A DNA stretch of 64,000 nt from Symbiodinium natans (taxonomy: Eukaryota > Sar > Dinophyceae > Suessiales > Symbiodiniaceae). Under the pieces are notes generated by a model. That model saw only the letters and a list, made by a program, of their open reading frames with translations, searched no databases and was not told the DNA's origin. Position 1 is the first letter of the stretch, and each line of letters opens with the position of its first letter. Shown piece after piece: positions 40,346-49,547 of the stretch. The position numbers and the translations under genes are program-made. The stretch covers positions 615,001-679,000 of the forward strand of contig CAJNDS010001101.1 of NCBI GenBank assembly GCA_905221605.1. The letters are read 5' to 3'.

Positions 40346-40604
40346 TAACCCTTATTACTAGTACCTGATGAAACCCCTACGTCGACCTTCTATACTCCCT
40401 CTAAATCAAGATACCCATCCCTACATTGTCCTCATAAGGGAGAATATTTCTTAAGTGTTTTTTCTGGGGGAGCTGGTAACTAGTAAGCCCCTGAGTTTTC
40501 GGATTAGAGGTTTGAGGTCTTTGGTTGCGGGTCTTCGAGGGTTTTTGGGGTTTAGGGCTTGGGCTCAGGGTTTGGGAGTTCGGCCTTTGTCTAGCAGAGC
40601 ATTG

Positions 40605-40708
40605 GTAGCCCAATAACCATATCATAACAAGGGCACCCTTTTTTGGGCTGGTTACTTTCTATTTGAACCTTGAACCAAAAACAGGGACAAGGGTCCCACT
40701 GGGCTACC
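40605..40708. mobile_element. MITE family E, full-length
   Basis: GTAGCCCAATAACCATATCA on the left and GTCCCACTGGGCTACC on the right. A clean reference for the interrupted copies. Confidence 0.85.
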
Positions 40709-40796
40709 ATGGTTGTAGATGCAAGCCCCTGTTACCCCGGCAGAGATCGGCTCGAAAGGCTGTTTCAGCTTAAGTAAGGCATACAGAATACAGTCT

Positions 40797-40915
40797 AAAC
40801 CCTAAACCCTAAACCCTAGACCCTAGACCCTAGACCCTAAACCCTAAACCCAAAACCTTAAACCCTAAACCCTAAACCCTAAACCCTAAACCCTAAATCC
40901 TAAACCCTAAACCCT
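40797..40915 (-). repeat. Interstitial telomere array (CCCTAAA)n
   Basis: About sixteen units, with a CCCTAGA sub-run. The unique island after it (40917-41045) is open in two plus frames; none can be chosen. Confidence 0.94.
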
Positions 40916-41548
40916 AGCCGCTCACCAAGGGGTTCGGGGCCCCCAGACCTCTAAACGCCAACACGGCACACACTCCGAAACTAAGGCCCGGGCACTGAAC
41001 TAGGCGAGACCCGACGGTTTCCAATCGCCGCCTACATGGTTTAGCGTTGAGGGTTCAAACCCTAAACCTTAACTGGGTTTAGGGTCAGGGTTTAGGGTTT
41101 AGGGCTTAGGGTTTAGGGTTTAGGTTTAAGGGCTTAGGGTTTAGGGTTTAGGCTCAAAACTCTAAGAAGTGTACGCCTGTGAAGGGCTTCAAGTCTTGTA
41201 AGTTCAGGGTGACTAAAAGGTACTTGGGTTTGCGCTTGACGTCTCAAGGGGCTCAGTCTACGTTTAAGGGCTAGGGTTTTAGGGTTTGAGGGCCCAGGCT
41301 GTAGTTCTTTTGCGGGTACGTCTTTTTGATTCATGGATCGCAAGAAACATAATAGGGAACTACGTAGGGCCGTAGACGCAGTTTATCTATTCACTGGGTG
41401 TGTACTCCTTCTGTTCTGTAGAACTCATCGCAAAATTTGGACCCATAAACCCTAAACCCTAAACCCTAAACGCTAAACCCTAAACCCTAAACCCTAAGAA
41501 CTCGAACTCCAGAGCCGATATCTGAGCGTCGCACCCTGGGATGAACCC

Positions 41549-41740
41549 AGAGAGCCCAATACCCCTTAATTAAGGGTTTAGGGTTTAGGGTTTAGGGTAA
41601 ACCCTTAATTAAGGAATATACCTGAAATGATCAAGGGATCCTTAGTATGATTTAAGCAATTTTCCTTAATGATCCGCTTAATTAAGGAATATACCTTAAG
41701 TATCAGCAATATTCCCTAATTAAGGGGTCTTGAGCTCTTA
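41549..41740. mobile_element. MITE family D with a telomere insertion between 13-bp duplications
   Basis: The left end CCCAGAGAGCCCAATACCCC is intact. CCCTTAATTAAGG occurs at 41563-41575 and again at 41602-41614. The 26 bp between them is GTTTAGGG-type repeat ending TAAA. Element sequence continues AATATACCTGAAATG. The right part holds an extra diverged half-copy before GGGGTCTTGAGCTCT. Uninterrupted copies at 43828 and 49131 show that one TTAATTAAGG-type block is normal at this place. Confidence 0.85.
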
Positions 41741-42189
41741 GGGAACTGTTTCAGTTTCTTGGGGGTGGCTAGCCATGATCAGCCCATGGAGCGCAGATGT
41801 CTCAGATGACTCTCCTGCGGTTCCTTGTAACCGCAGTGGTGGCAAGCAAAACCTTCAGAACACTAACCACCGCCCCGGTTTAGGGTTCAGGGTTTAGGGT
41901 TTAGGGTTTAGGGCTTAACCCCCGAACCCCTAAGATCCCCAAACTCCCGAAGCATCGGCTGACAAAAAGGGAGGAAGCTGCCTTCGGTTAGGGTCCCTAG
42001 GGTTGCGGGTTTTAAGTATCGACCCAGGAATCAAGGCAGGTTCAGACAACCCTATACCCTAAACAATAAACCCTAAACCCTAAACCCTAAACAATACACC
42101 CTTAACCCTAAACCCTAAACCTTCAAGGGGTGCATGGGTTTGTATGCTGTGCCTGCTTGCTCTCATAGTAAGACCGACCCCAAACCCTA

Positions 42190-42248
42190 AACTTCCCTAA
42201 ACCCTAAACCCTAAACCCTAAACCCTAAACCCTAAACCCTAAACCCTA
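42190..42248 (-). repeat. Interstitial telomere array (CCCTAAA)n
   Basis: About eight units. Confidence 0.95.
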
Positions 42249-42461
42249 GAGGCCCAGGCTGCTTGGGCCATGGTTGCGCTTTGTGAGGTTTCGTAGCTTT
42301 GCCCGGACTTGGTCTCTCCTCACTCCACAGGATTGTACTTAGATCTCCGCACAAGCCCATATTGTGGGTTCGGGGCTTAGGGCCTCCAAAACAGTGAGCT
42401 CTGAACCCTAAAGCCTAAGCCCTGAACCCTAAACCCTAAACCCGAAACCCTAAACCCTACT

Positions 42462-42555
42462 GAACCTGAAGCCCAAGCCGACGCCGCGCCTGGTGACCGA
42501 CTCGGCCGCCTCGCCAAGAGCCCGCGCGCCGATCTTCTGAAACCTGGAGGTCTTA
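42462..42555 (+). CDS. Candidate coding island
   Basis: Reads EPEAQADAAPGDRLGRLAKS, then PRADLLKPGG, with 20 of 31 codons ending in G or C. It lies between CCCTAAA on the left and a long TTCAGGG/TTTAGGG array on the right. Confidence 0.28.
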
Positions 42556-42760
42556 AGGGGTTCAGGGTTCAGGGTTCAGGGTTCAGGGTTTTGCAGGGTT
42601 CAGGGTTCAGGGTTCAGGGTTTAGGGTTTAGGGTTTAGGGTTTAGGGTTTAGGGTTTAGGGTTCAGGGTTCAGGGTTTTGGAGGTCCCAAGGGTTCCGGG
42701 TTTTAAGGGTTTCGGGTTTAGGGTTTGGGGTTTAGGGTGTTAGCGTCCCTGGTTTGGGGT
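42556..42760 (+). repeat. TTCAGGG/TTTAGGG mixed telomere array
   Basis: Blocks of GGGTTCA and GGGTTTA units, each locally uniform. Confidence 0.92.
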
Positions 42761-43037
42761 TTTGAGGTTTGACCCGCCCCCCCCCCCCCCCCCCCCGCAA
42801 TGACATTCAGTTGGTCACACTTACCGCTTGCCATTGTGTTTGTGCCGTTGGAATGAGTGATTGAGGGTTTCGGGATTCTAAGGGATTAGGACAGAAGTTA
42901 CCCTAAACCCTAAACCCTAAACCATAAGCCCTAAGCCCTAAGCCCTAAACCCTAAACCCTAAGCCCAAAGCCCCCAACCTTGAGAGCAGAACAGAACAAC
43001 CCTGAAGCCTAAGCCCTGTAGACCCACCCAGAGAGCC

Positions 43038-43138
43038 GAGCCCAATACCCCTTAAATTCAGGATTTTAGCTGAAATTATGGAGGGGATCCTCATTGTGAT
43101 ATAAGGGTATATTCCTTGTCTAAGGGGTATTGGGCTCT
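43038..43138. mobile_element. MITE family D
   Basis: GAGCCCAATACCCCTTAAAT on the left and GGGGTATTGGGCTCT on the right. Confidence 0.82.
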
Positions 43139-43332
43139 TTTTTAGGGCAAAGCAGTGCAGGTAGCCTTTCCCTAGCCCCCCTAAACCAAGCAATGATGCT
43201 CGCAGCAGCGCCTCGTGATGTAGGATTGGCCCACTAACCACAAACTACCACTGACTAGCAGGTATCCTCTGAACTGCTTTCGCTTACGATTCAAGCATCC
43301 TAAACCCTAAGCCCCAAACCCTAAACCCTAAA

Positions 43333-43458
43333 GAGGCTCGCCCCTGTCACGCGGACTTCTTGGGCTCTGTGCCTGTAAAGCTGCCCGACGGCTTCAAAAA
43401 ATCGTTGGTGTATCTGCTCCCTTTTTGCCGCCACGACCATCTCAGCTGTGGAGCCTAA
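43333..43458 (+). CDS. Candidate terminal exon, Cys/His-bearing
   Basis: After a CCCTAAA block the frame reads EARPCHADFLGSVPVKLPDG, then FKKSLVYLLPFCRHDHLSCG, A and TAA. 26 of 41 codons end in G or C. CH, CRHDH and a final Cys could bind metal. No family recognised and no clear acceptor (the ITR is adjacent). Confidence 0.35.
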   Translation, partial: EARPCHADFLGSVPVKLPDGFKKSLVYLLPFCRHDHLSCGA

Positions 43459-43584
43459 TTACATGTAACTGCGTGAACAGCAGGCCCGCTTTCTGCAAGC
43501 AAGCGGATGACCCCTTTAACCTCAACCCTGAACCGCGGTCGGGGTGTTGAAACGTTGGGTTGCCTAGGTTCTAGAAACCTGGGC

Positions 43585-43722
43585 GGGACAGTGGGAATCT
43601 CGTAAATCCATTCGTGCGCGTCGACGAGGCATATGGCTAGCTACCTGAAGAGAGTCAAACTTTCTACCGCCGTTTACCCGCGCTTGCTTGAATGTCATCA
43701 CTTTGACAACTGGAGCGCTGGG
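43585..43722 (-). rRNA. Fragment of cytosolic large-subunit (28S) rRNA gene
   Basis: The minus strand contains GTCAAAGTGATGACATTCAA, GCAAGCGCGGGTAAACGGCG, TTTGACTCTCTTCAGGTAGC, TGCCTCGTC, GACGCGCACGAATGGATTTA and CGAGATTCCCACTGTCCC in the order of the conserved core of eukaryotic 28S/25S rRNA. The loop normally between GTC and GACGCGC (about 11 nt) is missing, and many conserved positions differ (GGGAGTAACTATGACT is replaced by GGTAGAAAGTTTGACT). Homology stops abruptly on both sides. The GATTCCCACTGTCCC form is cytosolic, not bacterial or organellar. Most likely a decayed rDNA fragment; a functional fragmented rRNA is less likely. Confidence 0.85.
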
Positions 43723-43827
43723 TTTCAAGGTTTACAAGGAAGCCTAAACACCTAGGCTATCCGAACGCCCTAAACCCGCTAAACCTTGCACCCTAAACCC
43801 TAAACCCCTCAACACCACATGTCCCAG

Positions 43828-43920
43828 AGAGCCCAATACCCCTCCATTGAGGAATATGGCTTAACTATAAATTCATACATGATGTAAGTAATCTTCCTTA
43901 ATTGAGGGGCATTGGGCTCT
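43828..43920. mobile_element. MITE family D, clean reference copy
   Basis: AGAGCCCAATACCCCTCCAT on the left and GGGGCATTGGGCTCT on the right, 93 bp. Confidence 0.87.
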
Positions 43921-43937
43921 TTAACCCCTCGGTATGC

Positions 43938-44040
43938 TGTGGGATTTTCCCCCTTATACTAACAGTCCTTAATAAGGATTCTAGCACGACCCTATTATAA
44001 TCCCTATTCAGAACTGCTACTATAAGGGAGAACATCCCAA
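43938..44040. mobile_element. MITE family B
   Basis: TGTGGGATTTTCCCCCTTAT with ACTAACAGTCCTTA; right end AAGGGAGAACATCCCAA. Confidence 0.8.
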
Positions 44041-44135
44041 GGACCCTAAACCCTCAACCCTAAACGCTAAACCCTAAACCCTAAATCCTAACCCCTAAAC
44101 CCTAACCCTAAACCCTAAACCCCTCCGGTATGCTG

Positions 44136-44235
44136 CCAAAACGCAGTTCCGAGGACAGCGCGGCCAGGAAGCTGCTATGCACAGTGAAGGCACCTGGAGT
44201 GCTTCACTAGTTCATTTAGGGTTTTGGGTTTAGGG
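44136..44235 (+). CDS. Candidate coding island
   Basis: Reads KTQFRGQRGQEAAMHSEGTW, then SASLVHLGFWV ending at TAG in an ITR. Short and unsupported by homology. Confidence 0.2.
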
Positions 44236-44594
44236 TTTATAGAGTTTAGGCTTCAGGGTTCAGGGTTCATGGTTGGGATATTATTAAAAATTTATTGCTT
44301 CTTCCTTATTGGCTTTAAGTACCCTTAAAAATGCAAAATGCTACCCAACTATGACAAAGTTCAGGCGGCGTGGTGAAAACTCTTGGGGTTTAGGGCTCAG
44401 GGCTTCGGGTTTAGGGTTTTAGGGTTTAGGGTTGAGGGTTTATTTAGGGTTCTAGGGTTTTAGGGTTTGGGGTTTAGAGGGTTTAGGGTTGAGAGTAGGG
44501 TCTTTGGGTTATCGACAGATCCTCGCCGGTGGGAGGAGGGTTTGGAAGTGTTGGGGCTGTAGAGCTCTGAACCCTAGACCCCGAACCCTAAGCT

Positions 44595-44706
44595 ACGAAT
44601 TGCTTCAGAACCCCCCCACCCCCCCGGAAAAACAAAAAAAATCTTCCTTATAAGGGTAATGTAGGGATTAGGACGTTAATTCTTTCGGGGTTCTTAAGCA
44701 AGTATA
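44595..44706. mobile_element. MITE family H, full-length
   Basis: GAATTGCTTCAGAACCCCCC on the left, CTTCCTTATAAGGGCAATGT inside, GGGGTTCTTAAGCAAG on the right. Confidence 0.75.
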
Positions 44707-44716
44707 GTAGTGCATC

Positions 44717-44845
44717 CTAACCCCTGGACGAGTAAGTGCAGCCCAGGCGTCCGACACTTGTGGTCGGAAAGCCCTGCGTGATGATGCGAAGTGAGAGCAG
44801 CTGGTCCAAGGAGAGCTTCTTCAGATCACCTTCAGTTGCGTGCTT
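44717..44845 (-). CDS. Candidate minus-strand exon
   Basis: 43 codons: KHATEGDLKKLSLDQLLSLR, then IITQGFPTTSVGRLGCTYSS and a TAG stop. 25 of 37 core codons end in G or C. A CCCTAAG| junction next to the ITR could be the acceptor. The plus strand is also open. Confidence 0.3.
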   Translation of the reverse strand, partial: KHATEGDLKKLSLDQLLSLRIITQGFPTTSVGRLGCTYSSRG

Positions 44846-45170
44846 AGGGTTTGGTGTTTAGGGGTTTAGGGGCTTAGGGGGTTAGGGGGTTAGGGGTTTA
44901 GGGGTTTCGGGGTTAAAGGGGTTTAGGGGGTTTAGGGGTTGAGGGGTTTAGGGGTTTAGGGGCTTAGGGGCTTAGGGGCTTAGGGGTTTAGGGTTTAGGG
45001 GTTTAGGGGTTTAGGGGTTTAGGGGTTTAGGGGTTTAGGTGTTTAGGGGTTTAGGGGTTTAGGGGTTTAGGGGTTTTGGGGTTTTGGGGTTTAGGGGTTT
45101 AGGGGTTTAGGGGTTTAGGGTTTAGGGTTTAGGGTTTAGGGTTTAGGGTTTAGGGTTTGCGGCTGAAAGT
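44846..45170 (+). repeat. 8-bp telomere-variant array (TTTAGGGG)n, then TTTAGGG
   Basis: About thirty TTTAGGGG units (with CTTAGGGG and GTTAGGGG) grade into six TTTAGGG units, showing homogenisation of an 8-bp variant. Confidence 0.94.
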
Positions 45171-45379
45171 TCAAAGGGTTTCAGGATTAGGGTTTAGAGG
45201 TCTAAGGGTTTAGGGTTTAAAGGCTTAAGAGTTTAGGGTTTAGCCCTTGTGCAACTGATTTTGGGTTCCAGGGTCCCTTGTTGACAGTCTCAGTTGCCAC
45301 CCCTAAGCCCTAAATGCCAGAACCCCTAAACCAGTTAGCGGCACCCTTGCACATGTTGGGAACAATACCACCAGTCACC

Positions 45380-45550
45380 CCATTAGAAGATTATTTCGAT
45401 ACTCCCCGCTACATCTCACCAACTAAATCACTACTCTGCCAGTACCAATACCAGCAGAGGAATGAGCGAGTACCTCATCCATCTTAGACGATTATTCCTG
45501 TACTCCCTACCTCTCACCAACTATATCACCACTACTTCCCCATTTCCAGG
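45380..45550 (+). repeat. Diverged direct duplication, about 100 bp apart
   Basis: GATTATTTCGATACTCCC, CTCACCAACTAAATCACTAC and the later GATTATTCCTGTACTCCC, CTCACCAACTATATCACCAC are two related copies. Confidence 0.7.
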
Positions 45551-45744
45551 ACCACTGAAGGAACAACCCCAAACCCTAAACCCTGAACCCTAAACCCTAA
45601 ACCCTAAACCCCCCATTCGTAGTCCTCAAGGCGGTAGTTGCATCCCAAAGTGTGCGTAGATTTTGCCACGTTTACGGTTAAAGGTTGAAGTCATAATCTA
45701 GTCATAGCGCAATGCTTCTTATAAAATACGCCTATGTTACGCTT

Positions 45745-45838
45745 TACCCAAAGGCTCCAATGTAGTTCCTTTTTGGGTTTGCTATAGGGGATTCTAGTAT
45801 ACTACCCCAAAAAGGTACTACATAGGAGCCTTTGGGTA
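45745..45838. mobile_element. MITE family C, full-length (opposite orientation)
   Basis: TACCCAAAGGCTCCAATGTA on the left, CATAGGAGCCTTTGGGTA on the right. Confidence 0.86.
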
Positions 45839-45839
45839 T

Positions 45840-46238
45840 GAATGCATTATCCGATATAGTTTAGCAAACGAGTTGTTTTCACTGCTTTGTGTTGCTTGCT
45901 TACGGCTGATATTCTTTACCTCCTTGTTCTTCGAATGGGGCGACTGGTGGTATAAGTACCCAAAACGGGCAGGGGTTCCGCTAACTAAGCCCTCATCCTT
46001 ACACTCCCAAACCCAAACACAAAACCGTTTGAAGGGAACCCGAAAACCCTCCCTCGAAGGTGGACACCCCAAAATACGCCCGCCTTGCGCCGCTGCCACA
46101 TCGCTCGGAGGGCATGCCTTCCTTAGGATGCAAAGATCGGGGTTGGGGTTTCGCTCGAAGGGGTTAGGGCTTTTGGTTCTAGGTTACCCCTCCCCCCCCC
46201 CCACCCCAACCCCCGAACCCTCAAACCCGAAACCCTAA
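45840..46238 (+). CDS. Longest repeat-poor open frame after a MITE, no ATG
   Basis: 132 codons without a stop, from the end of the family C element to a CCCTAAA block. A hydrophobic segment (FSLLCVACLRLIFFTSLFF) is followed by EWGDWWYKYPKRAGVP, a Ser/Gln/Lys-rich stretch and a proline tail encoded by C-rich and telomere-like DNA. No ATG in frame near the start, so it would be an internal exon. The minus strand also has a 93-codon frame here. Confidence 0.25.
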   Translation, partial: ECIIRYSLANELFSLLCVACLRLIFFTSLFFEWGDWWYKYPKRAGVPLTKPSSLHSQTQTQNRLKGTRKPSLEGGHPKIRPPCAAATSLGGHAFLRMQRSGLGFRSKGLGLLVLGYPSPPPTPTPEPSNPKP

Positions 46239-46405
46239 ACCCAAGACCCTAAACCCTAAACCCAAAACCCGAAACCCTAAACCCAAAACCCTAAACCCAA
46301 AACCCTACAAACCCCATGAGGGTTGCCTAAAGGCTCACATACCACGCTTCGGGTCTTAGCGATTCCCCACATCCCGAACAAACCCAAGCAGCAGCAGAGG
46401 GGTTT

Positions 46406-46515
46406 GTAGGGTCTAGGGTTTAGGGTTTAGGGTTTAGGGTTTAGGGTCTAGGGTCTAGGGTCTAGGGTCTAGGGTTTAGGGTTTAGGGTTTAGGGTTTAG
46501 GGTTTAGGGTTAGGG
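46406..46515 (+). repeat. Interstitial telomere array with TCTAGGG sub-run
   Basis: TTTAGGG units surrounding a block of TCTAGGG units. Confidence 0.94.
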
Positions 46516-47156
46516 TTTTTCACAGCGATCCCTAGACGACAGAGAAACCCTTGTGACAACTTGAGTTTGGGGTTCATTGGGCTTTGGTAGGATTTTGGGG
46601 TTTAGTAGGTTTGGGGTTTGGGGTTTAGGATTTAGGGTTTAGGGTTTAGGGCTTAGGATTAAGGGTTTAGGATTTAGGGTTTAGGATTTCGCGAGAGGGA
46701 AGAGCTGAGGGTATGGTGGCCTCACTGGTGTTTGGGGCCCAAAACCTTAAACCCTAAACGCAAATCCCCAAACCCGAAACCCGAAACCCTAAACCCGAAA
46801 CTAGAAGGGTTTAGGGTTTAGGATTCAAGGTTTAGGGTACCCAAATTCTGAACCCTAAACTACCAGAGTGTCGGGCTGGGGACTTGAGGCATGGGACTTG
46901 GGTCTCAGAACAGAACATTGGCTTGAGGAAACCTTAACCCCTAAGTTTAGGGTTTAGGATTTAGGGTTCAGGGTTTCAAGCTATAGGGTTTAGGGTTTAA
47001 GGTTCAAGGTTCGGGGCTTAGGGTTTTAAGGGCTTGCAGAGTTAGGGTTAGAGGTTTGGGGTCTAGGGTTTTTGAGGGCTCAGGGTTTAGATTTACGGTC
47101 CGGTATGGAGTATTGAGGGCTGCGTGCCATCAAGACCCGACGTAGGGTAGCCTCAA
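46516..47156. other. Telomere-derived spacer
   Basis: Mostly decayed TTTAGGG/CCCTAAA DNA; no gene supported. Confidence 0.6.
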
Positions 47157-47265
47157 AACTACTATTTGCGTTAGAACCGCCACAAAAATCATCAAAACAA
47201 TGCTCTACCTTATAAGGGCAAGGAACATTATCTTTCTTGTTTGGGTTCTTAAACAAGTAGTAGAA
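47157..47265. mobile_element. MITE family H
   Basis: TATTTGCGTTAGAACCGCC, ACCTTATAAGGGCAAGGAAC and TGGGTTCTTAAACAAGTAG. Confidence 0.65.
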
Positions 47266-47460
47266 AATCAGGTCGCCCAAAAACAGTTTACAGACCCAAC
47301 GGTTCATTTCGGCAACTTCCCCGTAAATCAAAATAAGGATTCCTTTGTTTTCTAAGGTACACTTCTTCATTAGGAGGTATAAGGGCTCTCTTGGTTACTT
47401 TCTTCGGGGCCTAGAGTAACCCTAAACCCCAAACCCTCTATAGGTCTCAAGGTACGGCTT

Positions 47461-47620
47461 GGTAGCCCAGCAACCATGTTATGAAATGGGCACCCCTTTT
47501 TTTTTTTTTTTGGGGGGGGGGGGGGGGTTGGTTGCTGTTTATGGGAACCTTGATCCAACAAGTGTAAAGGGTTTAGGGTTTAGGGTTTAGGGTTTAGGGT
47601 TTAGGGATCACTAGGCCACC
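47461..47620. mobile_element. MITE family E interrupted by a telomere block
   Basis: Left GGTAGCCCAGCAACCATGTT; inner poly-T/poly-G; then GTGTAAAGGG runs into five TTTAGGG units (about 47570-47606) before the right end ATCACTAGGCCACC. In the clean copy at 40605 the corresponding right end is joined directly. Confidence 0.75.
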
Positions 47621-47755
47621 AAGAAGGTAAGAGGCGCGGGTTGCTGAGGCTTCGGACATCGCCCCTAAACCCCTCCGAAATCTATTCCTGAATATGATCC
47701 TCTTAGACCCAAAATAAGGGAAAACACAAAACATCCCACCCTAAACCCTAGAGCC

Positions 47756-47820
47756 TAAGCCCTAAACCCTAAACCCTAAACCCTAAACCCTAAACCCTAA
47801 ACCCTAAACCCTAAACCCTC
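47756..47820 (-). repeat. Interstitial telomere array (CCCTAAA)n
   Basis: About nine units. Confidence 0.95.
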
Positions 47821-47829
47821 AAAAGCCCA

Positions 47830-47955
47830 AAGCATACCCAACTCACGCTGAGCCTCAACTCCACTCCTCCCTCGAGCAGTCTCTCGAAGAAGGATGCTCG
47901 CAGCACCAGGGGCTTCCCCCTTCAGGGTTCAGGGTTTAGGGCCTTTAGGGTTTAG
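47830..47955 (+). CDS. Candidate coding island, Ser-rich
   Basis: Reads KHTQLTLSLNSTPPSSSLSK, then KDARSTRGFPLQGSG and a telomere-encoded tail to TAG. 24 of 32 codons end in G or C. The minus strand is open too (ASILLRETARGRSGVEAQRE). Confidence 0.25.
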   Translation, partial: KHTQLTLSLNSTPPSSSLSKKDARSTRGFPLQGSGFRAFRV

Positions 47956-47959
47956 GGCT

Positions 47960-48245
47960 AGGGGTTTGGGGTTTAGGGCTAGGGGTTTAGGGTTTAGGGT
48001 TTAGGGTTTAGGGTTTAGGGTTTAGGGTTTAGGGTTTAGGGTTTAGGGTTTAGGGTTTAGGGTTTAGGGTTTAGGGTTTAGGGTTTAGGTTAGGGTTTAG
48101 GGTTTAGGGTTTAGGGTTTAGGGTTTAGGGTTTAGGGTTTAGGGTTTAGGGTTTAGGGTTTAGGGTTTAGGGTTTAGGTTTTTTTGTTTAGGGTTTAGAT
48201 TTTTTTGTTTAGGGTTTAGGGTTTGGGGTTTGGGGTTTAGGGGTT
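47960..48245 (+). repeat. Long interstitial telomere array (TTTAGGG)n
   Basis: More than thirty TTTAGGG units with a phase break at about 48088 and two GTTTTTTTG-type interruptions near 48180-48205. Confidence 0.97.
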
Positions 48246-48396
48246 TAGGGGTTTAGGGTATGGAATGGGCCCCCTCTGAAGCTGCTAAGCGGTCGCAGGC
48301 CTGAGGATGAATCATCTAGTAAACACCCGCCCCCCACACCCCCCCCCCCCACCCCGCGGTTTAGGGTTTAGGGTTCAGGGTTTAGGGTTTAGGTTG

Positions 48397-48540
48397 AAAC
48401 CCCCATGCGCCGCAGACCAGACCGGCAAAGTAGGGAAACCACAGCCTTGCACACGAAGGGCCTTCAGCTGTCCTTACCGAGATGGAGACCCTCTCAGCAA
48501 GGTTCCTCTTCAAGAGAGCCAGAAGAGGGTTTGGGTTTAG
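48397..48540 (+). CDS. Candidate exon, Cys-bearing
   Basis: Reads KPPCAADQTGKVGKPQPCTR, then RAFSCPYRDGDPLSKVPLQE, SQKR and the ITR-encoded tail VWV. Four Cys. Preceded by TTTAGGTTG (possible TTTAG| acceptor). Confidence 0.3.
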   Translation, partial: KPPCAADQTGKVGKPQPCTRRAFSCPYRDGDPLSKVPLQESQKRVWV

Positions 48541-48729
48541 GGTTTTGGGTTTATATAGGGTAAAAGGGCCACCCTCATCCTACCTAGGAGACCTCCAGCC
48601 TTCTGAAGGCTTGAAACTGATCCCAGTTTAATGAACCAAAAGGGTCGGGGGTGGAGTGTTCTTTTTGTTTTTGTTTTGTTTTTTTTTTTTTTTTTTGGCG
48701 GCGGGGGGGGGTTCTGTGTGGGGGGGGGG

Positions 48730-48795
48730 TTAGGGTTTAGGGTTTAGGGTTGAGGGTTTAGGGTTTAGGGTAACCCTAAACCCTAAACCCTAAAT
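48730..48795. repeat. Head-to-head telomere repeat junction
   Basis: TTTAGGGTTTAGGGTA is followed directly by ACCCTAAACCCTAAACCC, converting G-strand to C-strand with two bases at the join. Confidence 0.93.
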
Positions 48796-48890
48796 AAAAC
48801 AAGAAGAATAATAATAACGGCCAAAAAATGGGTCCCCTCGAGAAAAGCATGCTCCACAAAGTCCCCTCATGGAAAAAACATCCTAGGCCT

Positions 48891-49083
48891 TAGGATGTTC
48901 CCCCTTATACGAGCAGGGTCCTAAATCGGGACACAAAAAGCCCAATACCCCTTAATTGAGGAATATTCCTTAAATCATTTTAAGGATCCCTTTATAATTC
49001 AAGGTATATTCCTTAATTAAGGAGTATTGGGCTCTCTGGGGATTGTCCCTATGAAGGACTGTTAGTATAAGGGGGAACATCCC
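48891..49083. mobile_element. MITE family B with a nested family D element
   Basis: Outer left end TAGGATGTTCCCCCTTATAC with AGCAGGGTCC; outer right end AAGGACTGTTAGTATAAGG and GGGAACATCCC. Between them (48937-49037) lies family D (AAGCCCAATACCCCTTAATT to GGAGTATTGGGCTCTCTGG). Confidence 0.85.
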
Positions 49084-49130
49084 AAGCTAGACCCTAGACC
49101 CCAAATTGCAAACCTTAAGCTCTTGCAGCA

Positions 49131-49242
49131 CCCAGAGACTCCAAAACCCCTTAATTAAGGAATATACCTTAAATCATATTATAGGGTTCCTACTATGATT
49201 TAAGGGATAGTCCTTAATTAAGGGGGTTTTGGAGTCTCTGGG
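49131..49242. mobile_element. MITE family D, variant-end subfamily
   Basis: Ends CCCAGAGACTCCAAAACCCC and the exact inverse. Inner AATTAAGGAATATACCTTAA is as in family D, so the terminal motif has changed on both sides together. Confidence 0.83.
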
Positions 49243-49405
49243 CACCGCAAGGGGGCAACTTCCCTCACCACAACATGTTCAGCCCTAACCTCTACTCCCC
49301 TTCCAACAAGCATACAAACAACATCTTCGATGTTCTCTATAGAGTTCTAGGGCTGAGAGCACCCTCAACCCGAATATAGAGGCCTAAATGATTCGAATAG
49401 GGCTG

Positions 49406-49438
<33 letters not shown>

Positions 49439-49547
49439 TTTCCGGGGGGGGGGGGGGGGGGTAATATAGCAACAATGTAGGGGCCATAGGGAAACTCTAT
49501 CAGTAAGTATTCCGACCCCTCCCGAAACCCTGAACCTTCCGACCCCT

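Noticed and set aside
44717-44845. Similarity of LKKLSLDQLL to the N-terminal region of bacterial TonB-dependent receptors.
   Set aside because: The match is a short, common amphipathic pattern; no plug-domain motifs follow and the context is eukaryotic.
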